From contig JANRLT010000017.1 in NCBI GenBank assembly GCA_033762255.1, positions 1 to 64,000 of the forward strand: DNA of 64,000 nt, in the 5' to 3' direction. Source of the stretch: Pirellulales bacterium. Lineage in GTDB: Bacteria > Planctomycetota > Planctomycetia > Pirellulales > JALHPA01. Positions 27,002 to 36,377 of this stretch are shown here, piece by piece. The notes under the pieces are model-generated. The model saw only the letters and a list, made by a program, of their open reading frames with translations. It ran no database searches and was not told the origin of the DNA. How positions within the stretch are numbered: position 1 is the first letter of the stretch; every line of letters begins with the position of its first letter. The position numbers and the translations under genes were made by a program.

Positions 27002-27561
27002 ACGGATGTGCTCCAAAATGCTGTAAGCTATTGCCATAAAATACTTTACTGCATTTTTAAGCTGCCTTTATGGGCATTGATAACATAAATTACCTTTACC
27101 TTAGTTTTATTTTACTACCCACAATTTGCCTAGGGAGCACAATTTTTCTACCTTACCCAGCCCTCCTGATCGCAGAATTCGTCAATTTTCCCAGAGGGGA
27201 TTGAACGAATCTGCCTCGATTTGGCACCTATTTCTGACTTTTGCGGCACATGGGGCAATTGTGCCATTCCTAGGGGCAACTTTCAGGGGCAAATCCTCCC
27301 GCAGCCCTCAGGGTAGGGAGGCTTGCGTTCAGGCGGTGGTATTTACTAGGGGGGAGTGATTTTTCGGTGTGGAGCGTGGATGGGAGGTTGGTCAAAGTTG
27401 TTACAATAAAACTCGGAGCCATCATAACTTTGATACAATAAAGCTTGCCCAGGGTGAATGTGACGCAATAAACAAGCTGCTTGTTTTTCGTCCGTCACCT
27501 ATTTAACCCGGGCCAAAACCGCCATACGCCAGCTCCTTTTTTCCCATACGTAGTTCGTCAT
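27002..27561. other. Divergent regulatory gap before the ECF sigma operon
   Basis: The gap separates minus-strand glgA from the plus-strand sigma gene. It contains three evenly spaced CAATAAA boxes (27397-27472). No gene is supported. Confidence 0.55.
27397..27472 (+). promoter_or_regulatory. Three CAATAAA boxes at 30-32 bp spacing
   Basis: GTTGTTACAATAAA (27397-27410), TTTGATACAATAAA (27429-27442) and ATGTGACGCAATAAA (ending 27472) repeat every 32 and 30 bp, about three helical turns. They end about 90 nt before the sigma-factor start. The spacing suggests protein binding on one DNA face, perhaps autoregulation. This is inference. Confidence 0.5.
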
Positions 27562-28137
27562 TTGAAAGTTGACATCGACCAAGCGATTGAGCAGCATTTT
27601 GCCCGGATTCACCGTACGGCGATTGTCCTGACGGGTAATCCCTGGGATGCGGATGACTTGGCTCAAGAAACCTTTTTGGTCCTGGCCAGACAAGCGGTTG
27701 CGCAGGACAGCCCGGCGGATTTTGCCGGACGCAGCCAGTTATCCACCTGGTTGTATGGCATTTTGCTGAACTTGGAACGCCGTTTGCGCCGCCGCTGGGG
27801 AACTCAACGGGAAAAACTACGGGTGATTTGGAATGAACAAGAGACACCCCGGACCGAGCCAGCCGCCGAAAGCGCGCTTGAGGTTTCCGAATGGAAACGG
27901 AGTTTATGGTCGTTTGTATCACGCCTGCCCGAACAACAGCGCCAGGCGGTGGTGCTACGTTATAGCGAGCACCTTTCCTACGAGCAAATCGCAACCGTGT
28001 TAAATTGTCCCCTTGGGACGGTGAAATCCCGCTTGTTTCATGGACTAGAAAACCTGCGCAAGCTGTTAGAGGCGGAAGGAGCCGACACCCGCGCGATACC
28101 CCGGCATCCTACCCAGGATCAAGCCCATGTCAGCTAA
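27562..28137 (+). CDS. ECF RNA polymerase sigma factor
   Basis: About 191 residues. Region 2 reads ARIHRTAIVLTGNPWDADDL, then AQETFLVLARQ; region 4 has LPEQQRQAVVLRYSEHLSYE and a helix-turn-helix ending CPLGTVKSRLFHGLENLRKLL. It directs RNA polymerase to a stress-type regulon. No ATG lies between the upstream stop and region 2; a TTG at 27562 gives the most natural length, and a TTG at 27481 is the alternative. The 3-prime end overlaps the next gene by 11 nt, so the two are probably translationally coupled. Confidence 0.87.
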   Translation: MKVDIDQAIEQHFARIHRTAIVLTGNPWDADDLAQETFLVLARQAVAQDSPADFAGRSQLSTWLYGILLNLERRLRRRWGTQREKLRVIWNEQETPRTEPAAESALEVSEWKRSLWSFVSRLPEQQRQAVVLRYSEHLSYEQIATVLNCPLGTVKSRLFHGLENLRKLLEAEGADTRAIPRHPTQDQAHVS

Positions 28138-28897
28138 TCAACACCCTCCGGAACAATCCCTGACGGGGTCCTGCCCCGACTGTCAACAGACGACCGATCC
28201 GACCTTTGCGGAAACGGCCGTATGGCCCCCGCTTTTGGGTGTTTTGGCGGATCAATTGACCGCCGATTCCCGGCGTTTGGCGTTAATCTATCCAGCGCCC
28301 CCGTGCAACCTGGCAACTGCCACCGCCGCTGCTCCCGCTAAAACAGATTTGGCCGGCGGGTCGGAAGTAAATCATCCCCTTCAGCCTGCCATGCATGCTG
28401 AGCCGTCTTTTCCGCCCGTGCCCGCGGTTATGGTCCATCCGCGCGAACATCATTCAGCTTCGTTAGGGTCGCGGCGTTGGCCGTGGTTTGCTGCCGCCAG
28501 TGTGGCGCTAATCCCCGCCGCCGGAATGCTGTGGGTTGGTTGGCAGACGGGCGGGATGGAGAATATTGCCAATTTTGGTGGGCATTGGTCGGCCCCGGTG
28601 GAAATTAGCCACTCTTTTCCGCCTCCCGCCCCCTCAGAAATCGCCAATCCCCAACCCCAAACTGCCACAATCATGGCCACTTCCTCGGCCAGCCTCCCCC
28701 CGATCAATGAAAACCTTCCCCTCCCCTCCGGAGCCGAGCCCGTCTCATTTCATCCCCCTGGCAGAACGGGACATGATCACATTCCCACACATACCCCTCC
28801 CACGCGGGTCTTTCAATCGCTAAGCGCCCCGCAACGCGAAGCGTTTTTAGACCTCTTAGAGGCACAAGCGTTGCAGCTCGATAGTTTGTCGATTTAG
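28127..28897 (+). CDS. Single-span membrane protein, candidate sigma partner
   Basis: 256 residues. A single transmembrane helix lies at about 118-140 (WFAAASVALIPAAGMLWVGW), with a Cys-containing cytoplasmic N-terminus (SCPDCQQT) and a Pro-rich region beyond the membrane. This layout and the 11-nt overlap with the ECF sigma gene fit an anti-sigma factor, but the standard zinc-binding His-x3-Cys-x2-Cys pattern is not seen. The function is inferred from position only. Confidence 0.68.
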   Translation: MSANQHPPEQSLTGSCPDCQQTTDPTFAETAVWPPLLGVLADQLTADSRRLALIYPAPPCNLATATAAAPAKTDLAGGSEVNHPLQPAMHAEPSFPPVPAVMVHPREHHSASLGSRRWPWFAAASVALIPAAGMLWVGWQTGGMENIANFGGHWSAPVEISHSFPPPAPSEIANPQPQTATIMATSSASLPPINENLPLPSGAEPVSFHPPGRTGHDHIPTHTPPTRVFQSLSAPQREAFLDLLEAQALQLDSLSI

Positions 28898-28961
28898 CTC
28901 AAATCATTATTTTTTAATTTAATGCCGACCACCTCCTAAAAATAGATCGTCCGGTTCGACC

Positions 28962-30335
28962 ATGATTGCACGAATATTTAATTCGCTTTCTCCTCGGGCG
29001 CGCCTGGGCTGGATAATACTGGCGTTGAGTTGCGCTTACCCCGCCGCGGGCATTTTACACGCGGAGGAATCCACCGAATCTGCCGCGGAACAACTGGTGG
29101 CCGCCACGGTTACGGTACGCCTGGGTGTGGTCAAGGAAGCCCCCGCCGAGCAAATTGGCACTCCCGCCGCCGCATCGCCAACAGAAAATTCCACCACAAC
29201 GCCGGAAAGCGCCGCATCCAAGCCCCAGAACCCCCGCCCGGCCGAGGAAATCACCGTTTGCAGCGGAGTCTCTTTGGGCCGGGGGTTGATTGTGACTTAT
29301 TTTGAACCGCCCGCGGATTTGCTGGCCCAGGCTCCCCGTGTACGGGTGACGTTGACGGGCGGGGAACAGGCCACGGCGCATATTCGCGTGGTCGATCGTT
29401 ACAGCAATTTGATGTTGCTGGAAATCGCGAATCAACAACTACCGGGACTAAAACTGGCGGACAAACTACCCAAAGTGGGCAGTCCGGTGCTGACGGCGGC
29501 TGGCGCGGGGACAGAGCAACCTGCCGTGTCGCTAGGCATTTTATCCGCCACGGACCGGTCGCTGGTGGGGACGGACCTGCCGCCGGTGGTGCAGTGCGAT
29601 CTGCGCACGACCGAGACTTCTTGCGGCGCGGGGGTGGTAAATCGTTCTGGCGAACTACTGGGAATCTTGGTGGCAACATCCCAACCGGGACAACATACCA
29701 CTGGTTGGAGCTACGCCCTGGACATGCCGCATTTAGCGCGTTTGCTCCGTTCGCATGTGCCAAATAAAACGCTGGAACTTAAACGGATGCGGCCGATGGT
29801 GGGCTTTACCCTGGGTGCGGGAGAAGAAGAAGGCGTCGTTGTCGTGGAGCGGGTGCAGGCGGAAGGTCCCGCCGCCGCCGCGGGGATTTTGGTGGGGGAC
29901 AAGCTGGTTGAAACCGAAGGCATCAAGATTCGCAGCGCGTATCAGGCGATTGATTTGATTTTGCACAAGCAGCCGGGAGATACCATTCGTCTGCGGATTG
30001 CCCGGGGCGGCGACCACCGCGATCTGACCGTGCGGTTGGCCGGGGACGCCGTGACCCTGGTGGGACGCCCCAATCCCGCGACGCCCCAGGGTGTGCAGGT
30101 AGGCTCCGCGGTCAAGGCCACCGTGCGCGAAGGAAAAATTGCGGTACAAAACGGCAACCATACGGCGGAAGTCGCGGTCGACGGCCAGGGCGCTCCGCGG
30201 CGCAGTCCCGGCGACGAGGTGGAAATGCTGCGGTTGCAATTGCAAGCATTTGAACGGGTGTTACTAGAACTGCAAAAAGAAAATGCCACTCTCCGGGCGG
30301 AAAACCAAAAACTGCGGACAACCCCCGCAAAGTAA
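28962..30335 (+). CDS. Secreted trypsin-fold/PDZ pseudo-protease with coiled coil
   Basis: 457 residues. A signal peptide (1-34) leads to a Pro/Ala-rich linker and an HtrA-like beta-barrel: CSGVSLGRGLIVTY, VVDRYSNLMLLEIAN and TTETSCGAGVVNRSGELLGI. At the positions of the HtrA His, Asp and Ser these read as Phe/Tyr, Asn and Cys, so protease activity is unlikely. A PDZ domain follows at about 280-365 (GVVVVERVQAEGPAAAAGIL, then VGDKLVE). The end is a leucine-zipper-like coiled coil (about 420-450). Third in the sigma operon, it may sense or scaffold envelope proteins. Confidence 0.82.
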   Translation: MIARIFNSLSPRARLGWIILALSCAYPAAGILHAEESTESAAEQLVAATVTVRLGVVKEAPAEQIGTPAAASPTENSTTTPESAASKPQNPRPAEEITVCSGVSLGRGLIVTYFEPPADLLAQAPRVRVTLTGGEQATAHIRVVDRYSNLMLLEIANQQLPGLKLADKLPKVGSPVLTAAGAGTEQPAVSLGILSATDRSLVGTDLPPVVQCDLRTTETSCGAGVVNRSGELLGILVATSQPGQHTTGWSYALDMPHLARLLRSHVPNKTLELKRMRPMVGFTLGAGEEEGVVVVERVQAEGPAAAAGILVGDKLVETEGIKIRSAYQAIDLILHKQPGDTIRLRIARGGDHRDLTVRLAGDAVTLVGRPNPATPQGVQVGSAVKATVREGKIAVQNGNHTAEVAVDGQGAPRRSPGDEVEMLRLQLQAFERVLLELQKENATLRAENQKLRTTPAK

Positions 30336-30756
30336 TTTATACGTGGCTGAATTTTACAGCCTGCAGATCCGCGTGATTGATTGAAAATTCGTGACGCTCT
30401 CTTTTCTGATCGCACACTTAGCTGTCGTTCATCCTGGAAGCGCGGTGGGTACAGATTTTTAACAGGAGGCAGCGGAGTTAGCCGAATACCGAAACGTTGT
30501 TATTTTTAAAAAGCTTTACGCAGTTCTGTCCGCATTCGTGGTAACGGGCGACGATTTGTGTTAATTGGTTCTTAGACAATTATACTGCTCAAATTGCTAT
30601 CTACGAATTTTATAGTCGTGCCCCGGCGCTGTGCGGCGGGTAAATTTGCGGTCTTGCCAATCCGTTTTTTTGCTTGCATACCTTCCCGCGCCTCCAGGAT
30701 AATACGGCACTGGGCGTTTCACTGTCAGCAACCAACTCTTTACCAAGGAAGAATTC
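30336..30756. other. Intergenic gap, nothing recognised
   Basis: No credible gene, repeat or terminator. The only signal is the AAGGAAG ribosome-binding site just before the start at 30757. Confidence 0.5.
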
Positions 30757-31902
30757 ATGTTATCAAAATTTTTACGCCACGGCGCTGGTTGGGCCTTGTG
30801 CCTGTTGGGGGCTATTAATGCCTCCGCCGAACATCAATGGACACTGAAACCAGGCACGCCCGAACTTCAATCGGCGGGGCAACTGGCCTTTGCGCCGGAT
30901 GGCATTTTGCTGGTGGGGGACAATCGCGCCGCCGCCATTTGGGCCTTGGACACGGGTGAAGTGGATAACACCGCGGGAAAAGCGGCGGCCGCTCCTCGGG
31001 CCGCGCAAAGCGCGCTTCCCCCCACGCTAAAAATTGAAGACCTGACAGCGGTTCTGGCGCGGGAGTTAAAGCTGGAGCAGCCCTTGGCGATTAATGATCT
31101 GGCGGTCAGTCCGGTAACCGGCCAAGTTTACCTGTCAGTGGCGAGTGGTGAAAAAGCCCTGCCCGCTATTGTGCGGATCGGCGCCGCCGGACTGCCCGAA
31201 CTCGTGGAACTGCAAAATATCCCCCATTTGCGGGCCAGCTTGCCCAATCCTCCCGAAGATAAAATCGTGGGGGAGGGCCGACGCGCAAAGAATCGCCGCA
31301 ACGAGGCAATCACCGATCTGGCGTACGTGGATGGCAAAGTCCTGGTCGCGGGGATGACCAGCAATCCCGCTCCCTCGCAAGTCTTGGAATTTCCATTTCC
31401 CTTTGCTCCGACCGAAGGAGGCACCACCATCGAGATTTATCATGCCGCCCACGGCAAAGTGGAGGACCACGCGGCGATTCGCACGTTTGTGCCGCTGACG
31501 ATCGATGGAGAGCCGACGATTTTGGCCGGATTTACCTGCACACCCTTGGTGCGGCTGCCGATCAAGGGGTTGGAAGAAGGAAAAAAATTGCGCGGAACCA
31601 CCGTGGCGGAACTGGGAAATTGGAACGTGCCGCTAGATCTAATTTCATATGAAAAGGACCAGCGGCCTTGTTTGCTGCTGGCCAATAGCGCCCGGGGGGT
31701 GATGAAAATCAGCCTGGAGGATATTGGCCGCGCCGAGGGTCTGAGCGAACATGTGCGCGATGGTGGCACGGCTGGCCAAAGCTTTGAAAAAATCCCCGCG
31801 CTCGAGGGGACCGTGCAGTTGGACAAAATCAACAACACGCATGGAGTGGTCATTCGCAAAGCGGGCGAGCAATTGAACCTGGAAGTGGTGCCGCTCCCCT
31901 AA
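30757..31902 (+). CDS. Secreted beta-propeller-like protein of unknown function
   Basis: 381 residues. A signal peptide (1-25, ending NASA) and repeated strand motifs such as GQLAFAPDGILLVGDNRAAA and INDLAVSPVTGQVYLSVASG suggest a propeller fold. No catalytic residues or metal site are recognised. The start is well set by AAGGAAG 6-7 nt before the ATG. It is followed by a strong terminator at 31956-32023, so it is probably monocistronic. No function is proposed. Confidence 0.85.
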   Translation: MLSKFLRHGAGWALCLLGAINASAEHQWTLKPGTPELQSAGQLAFAPDGILLVGDNRAAAIWALDTGEVDNTAGKAAAAPRAAQSALPPTLKIEDLTAVLARELKLEQPLAINDLAVSPVTGQVYLSVASGEKALPAIVRIGAAGLPELVELQNIPHLRASLPNPPEDKIVGEGRRAKNRRNEAITDLAYVDGKVLVAGMTSNPAPSQVLEFPFPFAPTEGGTTIEIYHAAHGKVEDHAAIRTFVPLTIDGEPTILAGFTCTPLVRLPIKGLEEGKKLRGTTVAELGNWNVPLDLISYEKDQRPCLLLANSARGVMKISLEDIGRAEGLSEHVRDGGTAGQSFEKIPALEGTVQLDKINNTHGVVIRKAGEQLNLEVVPLP

Positions 31903-32267
31903 GTATCACTGACCCAGGTTGTCTGGCGGTTTTATCGGTTGCATAAACCTGATCGCCCGCGGCGTGAGCATGGGGTCCGGCATTTTTTACCGGCCCCTGG
32001 CTAACGCCGCGGGTTATTTTTATTGGCAGGGTTGGTTGTCGATAGATGCCTTCCCAGTGGAAAGCCGGGGATCATGCTAAAACGGAATGCCTCCTTGAGC
32101 GGGCCACTGTGCAGAGAACGAGGGAAGAGGAACACAAAAAACGTGTGTCCTGTCTACTAAATTTTGTGTTCCAAAACGTATTTTAGCTAGTCGATAGGAG
32201 ACGGCGTTCAGTAGGAGAGACCCTGGACTTGGCAAATGTTGCTCTGCTTTGTAGCATTTCCCCACCT
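31903..32267. other. Intergenic gap with terminator
   Basis: Apart from the terminator at 31956-32023 nothing is recognised. The next gene probably starts at the ATG at 32268. Confidence 0.5.
31956..32023 (+). terminator. Long intrinsic terminator
   Basis: CCCGCGGCGT (31956-31965) pairs with ACGCCGCGGG (32004-32013). Inside it a second stem, GGTCCGG-type with CCGGCCCC, extends the helix, and TTATTTTTATT follows. It ends the gene at 30757-31902. Confidence 0.8.
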
Positions 32268-33311
32268 ATGAGGACAAACCACCGTATCCGCCTGTTTGCC
32301 GGCCAGGTTCATTGCCTGTTCCATCCTTGCGCCCTTCTGACGCGTGGAGGGATGGCATTGTTGGTGCTAGCATTTGCGCTGGGAAAGACCACGCCTTTGG
32401 AGGCGGACGAACGTCCCCCGGAACCATTAAGTCCCCCGGCACTGCTAAGTACCGCGTCACTAGATGGCAATCCGCCCCCCAATGGCAATTCCGCCGCGAG
32501 CGCTCATCCCCCGCCGATTTGGGTGCTATTAAAAAACGGGTCCGTCATCAGCGGCCAACTGCAAAGCGTGGGGGAGCGTTGGCGGCTGCGCGTGCCAGCC
32601 GGGGAGCTGGAGTTGCCGCTGCGGGATCTGGAATTCGCGGCGCATTCACCGGACGAAGTTGCGCAATTTCAGTATCAGCGGGTGGATGTGTCGAACCTCA
32701 ATGCCCGCCTGGACTATGTGCAGTGGTGTCTGGCGGCGGAATTTTGGACCGCGGCCCGGACAGAACTAGAAACTATCGCCCAGTCCCAACCGGCCAGCCC
32801 CCGTTATCATCGGTTGCGGCAAACAGCCCAAGAACTTCACGCGGCGGCGACGGCGCGGCAAATGCCCGCGGCACAACGCGCCCTGCCCCCCAACCCAACC
32901 CCGCGCGCCATGGCTGAAGCACGGGGCTGGCAAGCACCGCTGGAGCATCGGAAAAACATCCCCACCCGCGAGCGGTCCGCTGGCGGTGCGGCATCCCGAA
33001 AATCCCCCTCGAAAATAGAGCCTCATTCTCCGGCGATCAACCAAGGGGACCCTTTTGATCCCGCGATTTATCATGCGCGCCATGGCTTGCAAGCGGGCAA
33101 GACCACGTCCCCGGGGCAACTTTCCCCACCTGCGGCGCAACTTACGCCAGGCTCGCCGGAGAAAAATCTCCCTGCGACATTTGTCGTGGACCAGTCTCCT
33201 CCGCTTGAGCAACCACCCCGGCCAATCGTCAGCGAGGATTATGTCCTCCCCATGGGCAGCCCATCCGATGAGTGGCGGGACGATATTCCCCAACAGACAT
33301 CCGGACGATAA
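32268..33311 (+). CDS. Secreted low-complexity protein of unknown function
   Basis: 347 residues. An N-terminal hydrophobic segment (about 20-42, LLTRGGMALLVLAFALG) precedes a Pro-rich linker and a small beta domain, WVLLKNGSVISGQLQSVGER with RLRVPAGELELPL, which resembles planctomycete domains built around NGSVISG. A helical segment follows (LDYVQWCLAAEFWTAARTEL); the last 140 residues are Pro/Ser-rich and probably disordered. The ATG at 32268 is preferred to a TTG at 32229. No function is proposed. Confidence 0.72.
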   Translation: MRTNHRIRLFAGQVHCLFHPCALLTRGGMALLVLAFALGKTTPLEADERPPEPLSPPALLSTASLDGNPPPNGNSAASAHPPPIWVLLKNGSVISGQLQSVGERWRLRVPAGELELPLRDLEFAAHSPDEVAQFQYQRVDVSNLNARLDYVQWCLAAEFWTAARTELETIAQSQPASPRYHRLRQTAQELHAAATARQMPAAQRALPPNPTPRAMAEARGWQAPLEHRKNIPTRERSAGGAASRKSPSKIEPHSPAINQGDPFDPAIYHARHGLQAGKTTSPGQLSPPAAQLTPGSPEKNLPATFVVDQSPPLEQPPRPIVSEDYVLPMGSPSDEWRDDIPQQTSGR

Positions 33312-33351
33312 ATTCGCGCGTCGGAAATTTTATGGAAAGAGAGTGGCGGCA

Positions 33352-33783
33352 CTAGCGGATAGAAATTTCTCCCCGTTCGGCCAATTCTAAAAACTCGCGG
33401 TTACTGTCCAGCATCGGTCGCAAGCGGCGCATTTCCGCGGGGGTGACCCAATGGATCGAGGCGACTTCATCGGGGTTGGGGGCCAACTCGTCGGGATTTT
33501 CCAGGGTCGAGAGCCACCAGGCCAGTTCCACGCCCCAACGGGTGACATTTTTCCAGACGCAACGCTGCGGCAGGACGATGGCGTTTAGTTCCTCGCGCAA
33601 TTCACGGATCACGGCCATGGGTTCGCTTTCGCCCGGTTCGATCCCTCCGCCGGGAAAGCAATATTTTCCCGGGGCCGCCACCAAGTGGGAACGACGTATC
33701 ACCAGTAATTGGCTGTCCCGCCAAATCACCGCGACCGCGCCGCGGCGAACGATCGGGGGTGGGGGTGCGGGGGAAAGGTCCAT
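33352..33783 (-). CDS. Nudix hydrolase
   Basis: 143 residues. The Nudix box runs from about residue 46 (GGIEPGESEPMAVIRELREE), fitting G-x5-E-x7-R-E-x2-E-E with all catalytic Glu residues present. Nudix enzymes split nucleoside diphosphates linked to another group; the substrate here is unknown. The extra C-terminal HWVTPAEMRRLRP is common in this family. It lies on the same strand as the molybdoprotein gene upstream, 92 nt away, and could be cotranscribed. Confidence 0.92.
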   Translation of the reverse strand: MDLSPAPPPPIVRRGAVAVIWRDSQLLVIRRSHLVAAPGKYCFPGGGIEPGESEPMAVIRELREELNAIVLPQRCVWKNVTRWGVELAWWLSTLENPDELAPNPDEVASIHWVTPAEMRRLRPMLDSNREFLELAERGEISIR

Positions 33784-33875
33784 GCGAAAGAGCGAAAGAA
33801 CGTTGATTGGCCGGAGAAATCCACTGCCTCACCATCGCCAGCGGTCCCTTATTAGAAAGTCTTTGCCCGGGCCAA

Positions 33876-34499
33876 TCAATACCAAGCCCCGTAGCGTTCT
33901 TCCCGCCAGGGGTCCCCGCGCAAGTGATATCCCGCGCGTTCCCAGTATCCCGGCTGGTCCTTTTCGATAAATTCCACGCCGCGAACCCATTTGGCGCTCT
34001 TCCATGCGTACAGTTTGGGTATCACCAAACGCAAGGGCCAGCCATGATCGGGGGTAAGCTCTTCCCCGTCGGCTTCCCAGGCAAAGAGCGCGTCCTCGTC
34101 CAAAAAATCCGCTAGCGGCAAATTGGTGGTGAAATTTTGTTCGCAGTGAATCAACACAAATTGCGCCGCGGGGAGCAACTCCACGTGCTTGACCAGTTCC
34201 CGGGTCGCCACCCCCCGCCATGTCATATCCAACCGGCTCCAACGGGTGACACAGTGCATATCCGCCCGCACGCTGACTTGGGGCAATGCCCGCAATTCCG
34301 CCCAGGACCACTGGCGCGGTTGCGCTAGTAATCCCCACCACCGCAAATCCCACTGATCCAGGTTGACGGCGGGGACGCTCCCCACGTGCAGCACCGGCCA
34401 TTTACGCGTTAGAACTTGACGCGGTGGCAAACGCTCGACGCGCTGCGTGTCCGGGCTGATTATCTGTGTCAAAGAAGGTGATTTTTCGCTATGGGACAT
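33876..34499 (-). CDS. Sulfite-oxidase-fold molybdopterin oxidoreductase
   Basis: 207 residues, an oxidoreductase molybdopterin-binding domain of the sulfite oxidase/MsrP type. Cys83 in DMHCVTRWSRLDMTW should coordinate molybdenum. WRGVATRELV, PLRLVIPKLYAWKSAKWVRG and EFIEKDQPGYWERAGYH are family hallmarks. The protein has no signal peptide and no dimerisation domain, so it is a minimal cytoplasmic form. The substrate is unknown. moaA at 48.7 kb can supply the cofactor pathway. Confidence 0.92.
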   Translation of the reverse strand: MSHSEKSPSLTQIISPDTQRVERLPPRQVLTRKWPVLHVGSVPAVNLDQWDLRWWGLLAQPRQWSWAELRALPQVSVRADMHCVTRWSRLDMTWRGVATRELVKHVELLPAAQFVLIHCEQNFTTNLPLADFLDEDALFAWEADGEELTPDHGWPLRLVIPKLYAWKSAKWVRGVEFIEKDQPGYWERAGYHLRGDPWREERYGAWY

Positions 34500-34865
34500 G
34501 GGCGTTAACCAGTGGCCAATATGCCGGGCGGGGGGGTGCTAGCACCCATTTACGGCAAACGGGAAAAAGAGCAGTAAACCAAATATCGTCCGCATCATCC
34601 CCGCGGCTATCATCTGATAGCATATCTTACACCAACAAAACCGCCAGGGCGAACATTTGCCTATGGCGGGGGGGATAGGATTGCCTTACTCTCGTGGGTT
34701 GATTGGCATAGTGGCAAATGGGCCGCGATAGTAAACTTTGCGGCACTTATCTGAATGACGCAAATCCGCGGCGACGGAAAGGCTAATAATTTTACTCCCT
34801 GGGGGAAAAATTAGGGCGGCCTGTTTGCGGCATTGATTGATTCAAACTTTTACCGGCTGCCAAGC
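34500..34865. other. Intergenic gap with a 14-bp palindrome
   Basis: No gene is supported. GGGTGCTAGCACCC at 34534-34547 is a perfect palindrome 34 nt upstream of the molybdoprotein start and could be an operator, but nothing else supports that. Confidence 0.45.
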
Positions 34866-36026
34866 ATGGTTGCTGACACCCACAGAGCACTGTCGACTCG
34901 CGCTTGGACCCGCGTTTGTTGTTGGATGGGGTGCGCGTGGATTTGGGCATCGTTGAATCTATCCGGCGCGTTTGCCCAACACTTTCGCTGGGCCCATGAT
35001 CATGGTCATTTTGGCGCGTCGTCACCCACCGCCGTGGTTCATGCGCAAGAAGGCGTGGTACAGATCGTGGAAACACCCGTCGTGGTGGGGGGAGAAGAAT
35101 CATACGGCGTGTTGGGACCGCCCGTGGGTTGGAACCAAGATGCGCAAGTCTTGCCTCCGTACTCGGTGATGGCTCCCGCCAGTGGCGCCGCCGTGGCGGC
35201 GGCACCGGTCGCGTCGGCCAGCGAGCCGTGGGAATTGCACTATTTGCCGCTGGGGACGATCTATCGCGCGTATTTGGCGGATGTCAAGGAATCGCGGCTC
35301 AGCGCGCGGTACTTTGCCGATCAAAATCGCGACTGGTTTTTTGACTTTACCCTGGGGGGCAGATTCGGCTTGTTGCGATATGGCACGCGCGACGCGCTGC
35401 TGCCCCAGGGGTTTCAGATCGACGTGGAGGCGGCGGCCATGGTCCGCACCAATCCCCAGGAATCGCTCGATTTAGAGTCCAGCGACTATCGCGCCGGCAT
35501 CCCCCTCAGTTGGAGCAACGGCAACTGGCGCACCAAGCTGGCCTACTATCACGTTAGCTCGCATGTGGGGGATGAGTTTCAATTGCGCAATCCCGGCTTT
35601 ATGCGGTTGAATTACCTGCGCGACTCCGTGGTTTTAGGGCAGGCTTGGCAGGCCACAACCGATTGGCGCCTTTATGCCGAGGCAGAGTATGCCTTTAATA
35701 CCGACGGCGGGGCCGAACCGTGGCTCTTTCAGTTTGGCGTGGAGTACAGTCCCTTTGTCCCAGGAGCAAACTCTCCCCGCTGGCAAGCTTTTAACGGTAC
35801 CGAGGAAGTCTTTGGAGCCCCCTTCTTGGCCGTCCACGGCAACATTCGCGAAGAATTTGATTACAGTGGTACCATCATCGCCCAGGCGGGCTGGCAATGG
35901 CGAAATCTGCGGGACGGCCGCTTGCTGCGCATCGGCGGCCAATACCTCAACGGCAAAAGTGCACAGTACCAGTTCTTTAATCAGCTTGAAGAGCAGTTGG
36001 GCGTAGAAATCTGGTACGATTTTTAA
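34866..36026 (+). CDS. DUF1207 outer-envelope protein
   Basis: 386 residues. A signal peptide (about 1-38, ending SGAFAQ) is followed by a His-rich stretch and the DUF1207 domain from about 125 (WELHYLPLGTIYRAYLADVK, FFDFTLGGRFGLLRYGTRDA, WYDF at the C-terminus). Alternating hydrophobic strands with a terminal aromatic residue suggest an outer-membrane beta-barrel, which is inference. The family is widespread in planctomycetes and uncharacterised. The ATG at 34866 is chosen over a TTG at 34833. A possible terminator follows. Confidence 0.85.
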   Translation: MVADTHRALSTRAWTRVCCWMGCAWIWASLNLSGAFAQHFRWAHDHGHFGASSPTAVVHAQEGVVQIVETPVVVGGEESYGVLGPPVGWNQDAQVLPPYSVMAPASGAAVAAAPVASASEPWELHYLPLGTIYRAYLADVKESRLSARYFADQNRDWFFDFTLGGRFGLLRYGTRDALLPQGFQIDVEAAAMVRTNPQESLDLESSDYRAGIPLSWSNGNWRTKLAYYHVSSHVGDEFQLRNPGFMRLNYLRDSVVLGQAWQATTDWRLYAEAEYAFNTDGGAEPWLFQFGVEYSPFVPGANSPRWQAFNGTEEVFGAPFLAVHGNIREEFDYSGTIIAQAGWQWRNLRDGRLLRIGGQYLNGKSAQYQFFNQLEEQLGVEIWYDF

Positions 36027-36377
36027 CTGTACTGGCATTTGCGAAATCCCCGTAAACATCGTAAGGAAAAGGGTTTACGCCATTTATTCTTTTTTCTGCG
36101 GCAATTCCGCCGACGTTCCCGCCCACGGACAATAGGATTTCTTGCCTACATTTTGCGGTTTTTGGTTATCCGGCGGATGGGAGTCAGTTAAAATAAGTAA
36201 GTGCTGGCAAACTGGCAGGGATCGGGGCAAAGGATCATGCCGGAAACGTTGTTCGAGGACGCGGCAAACCGCTTATCTGCCCGCCTCCTGGCGGAACACT
36301 CCTGTCGGCGCCTGGCGGTAACCTGTGCCGAATCTTCAGCATAATTTTTCTCTGTCAGGAAAAATGATTGCTGGGGA
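36027..36377. other. Intergenic gap before the giant-protein operon
   Basis: It holds a possible terminator (36051-36096) and should contain the promoter of the 11-kb operon. No gene is supported. Confidence 0.5.
36051..36096 (+). terminator. Possible terminator after the DUF1207 gene
   Basis: CGTAAAC (36051-36057) pairs with GTTTACG (36073-36079), followed by TTTATTCTTTTTT. The stem is only 7 bp and the T-run begins 4 nt later, so this is tentative. Confidence 0.45.

Noticed and set aside
32766-33293. A 175-codon minus-strand frame inside the gene at 32268
   Set aside because: It begins and ends inside the plus-strand gene and translates to an Arg/Gly-rich text; the signal peptide and strand pattern favour the plus strand, although that gene is itself low-complexity.
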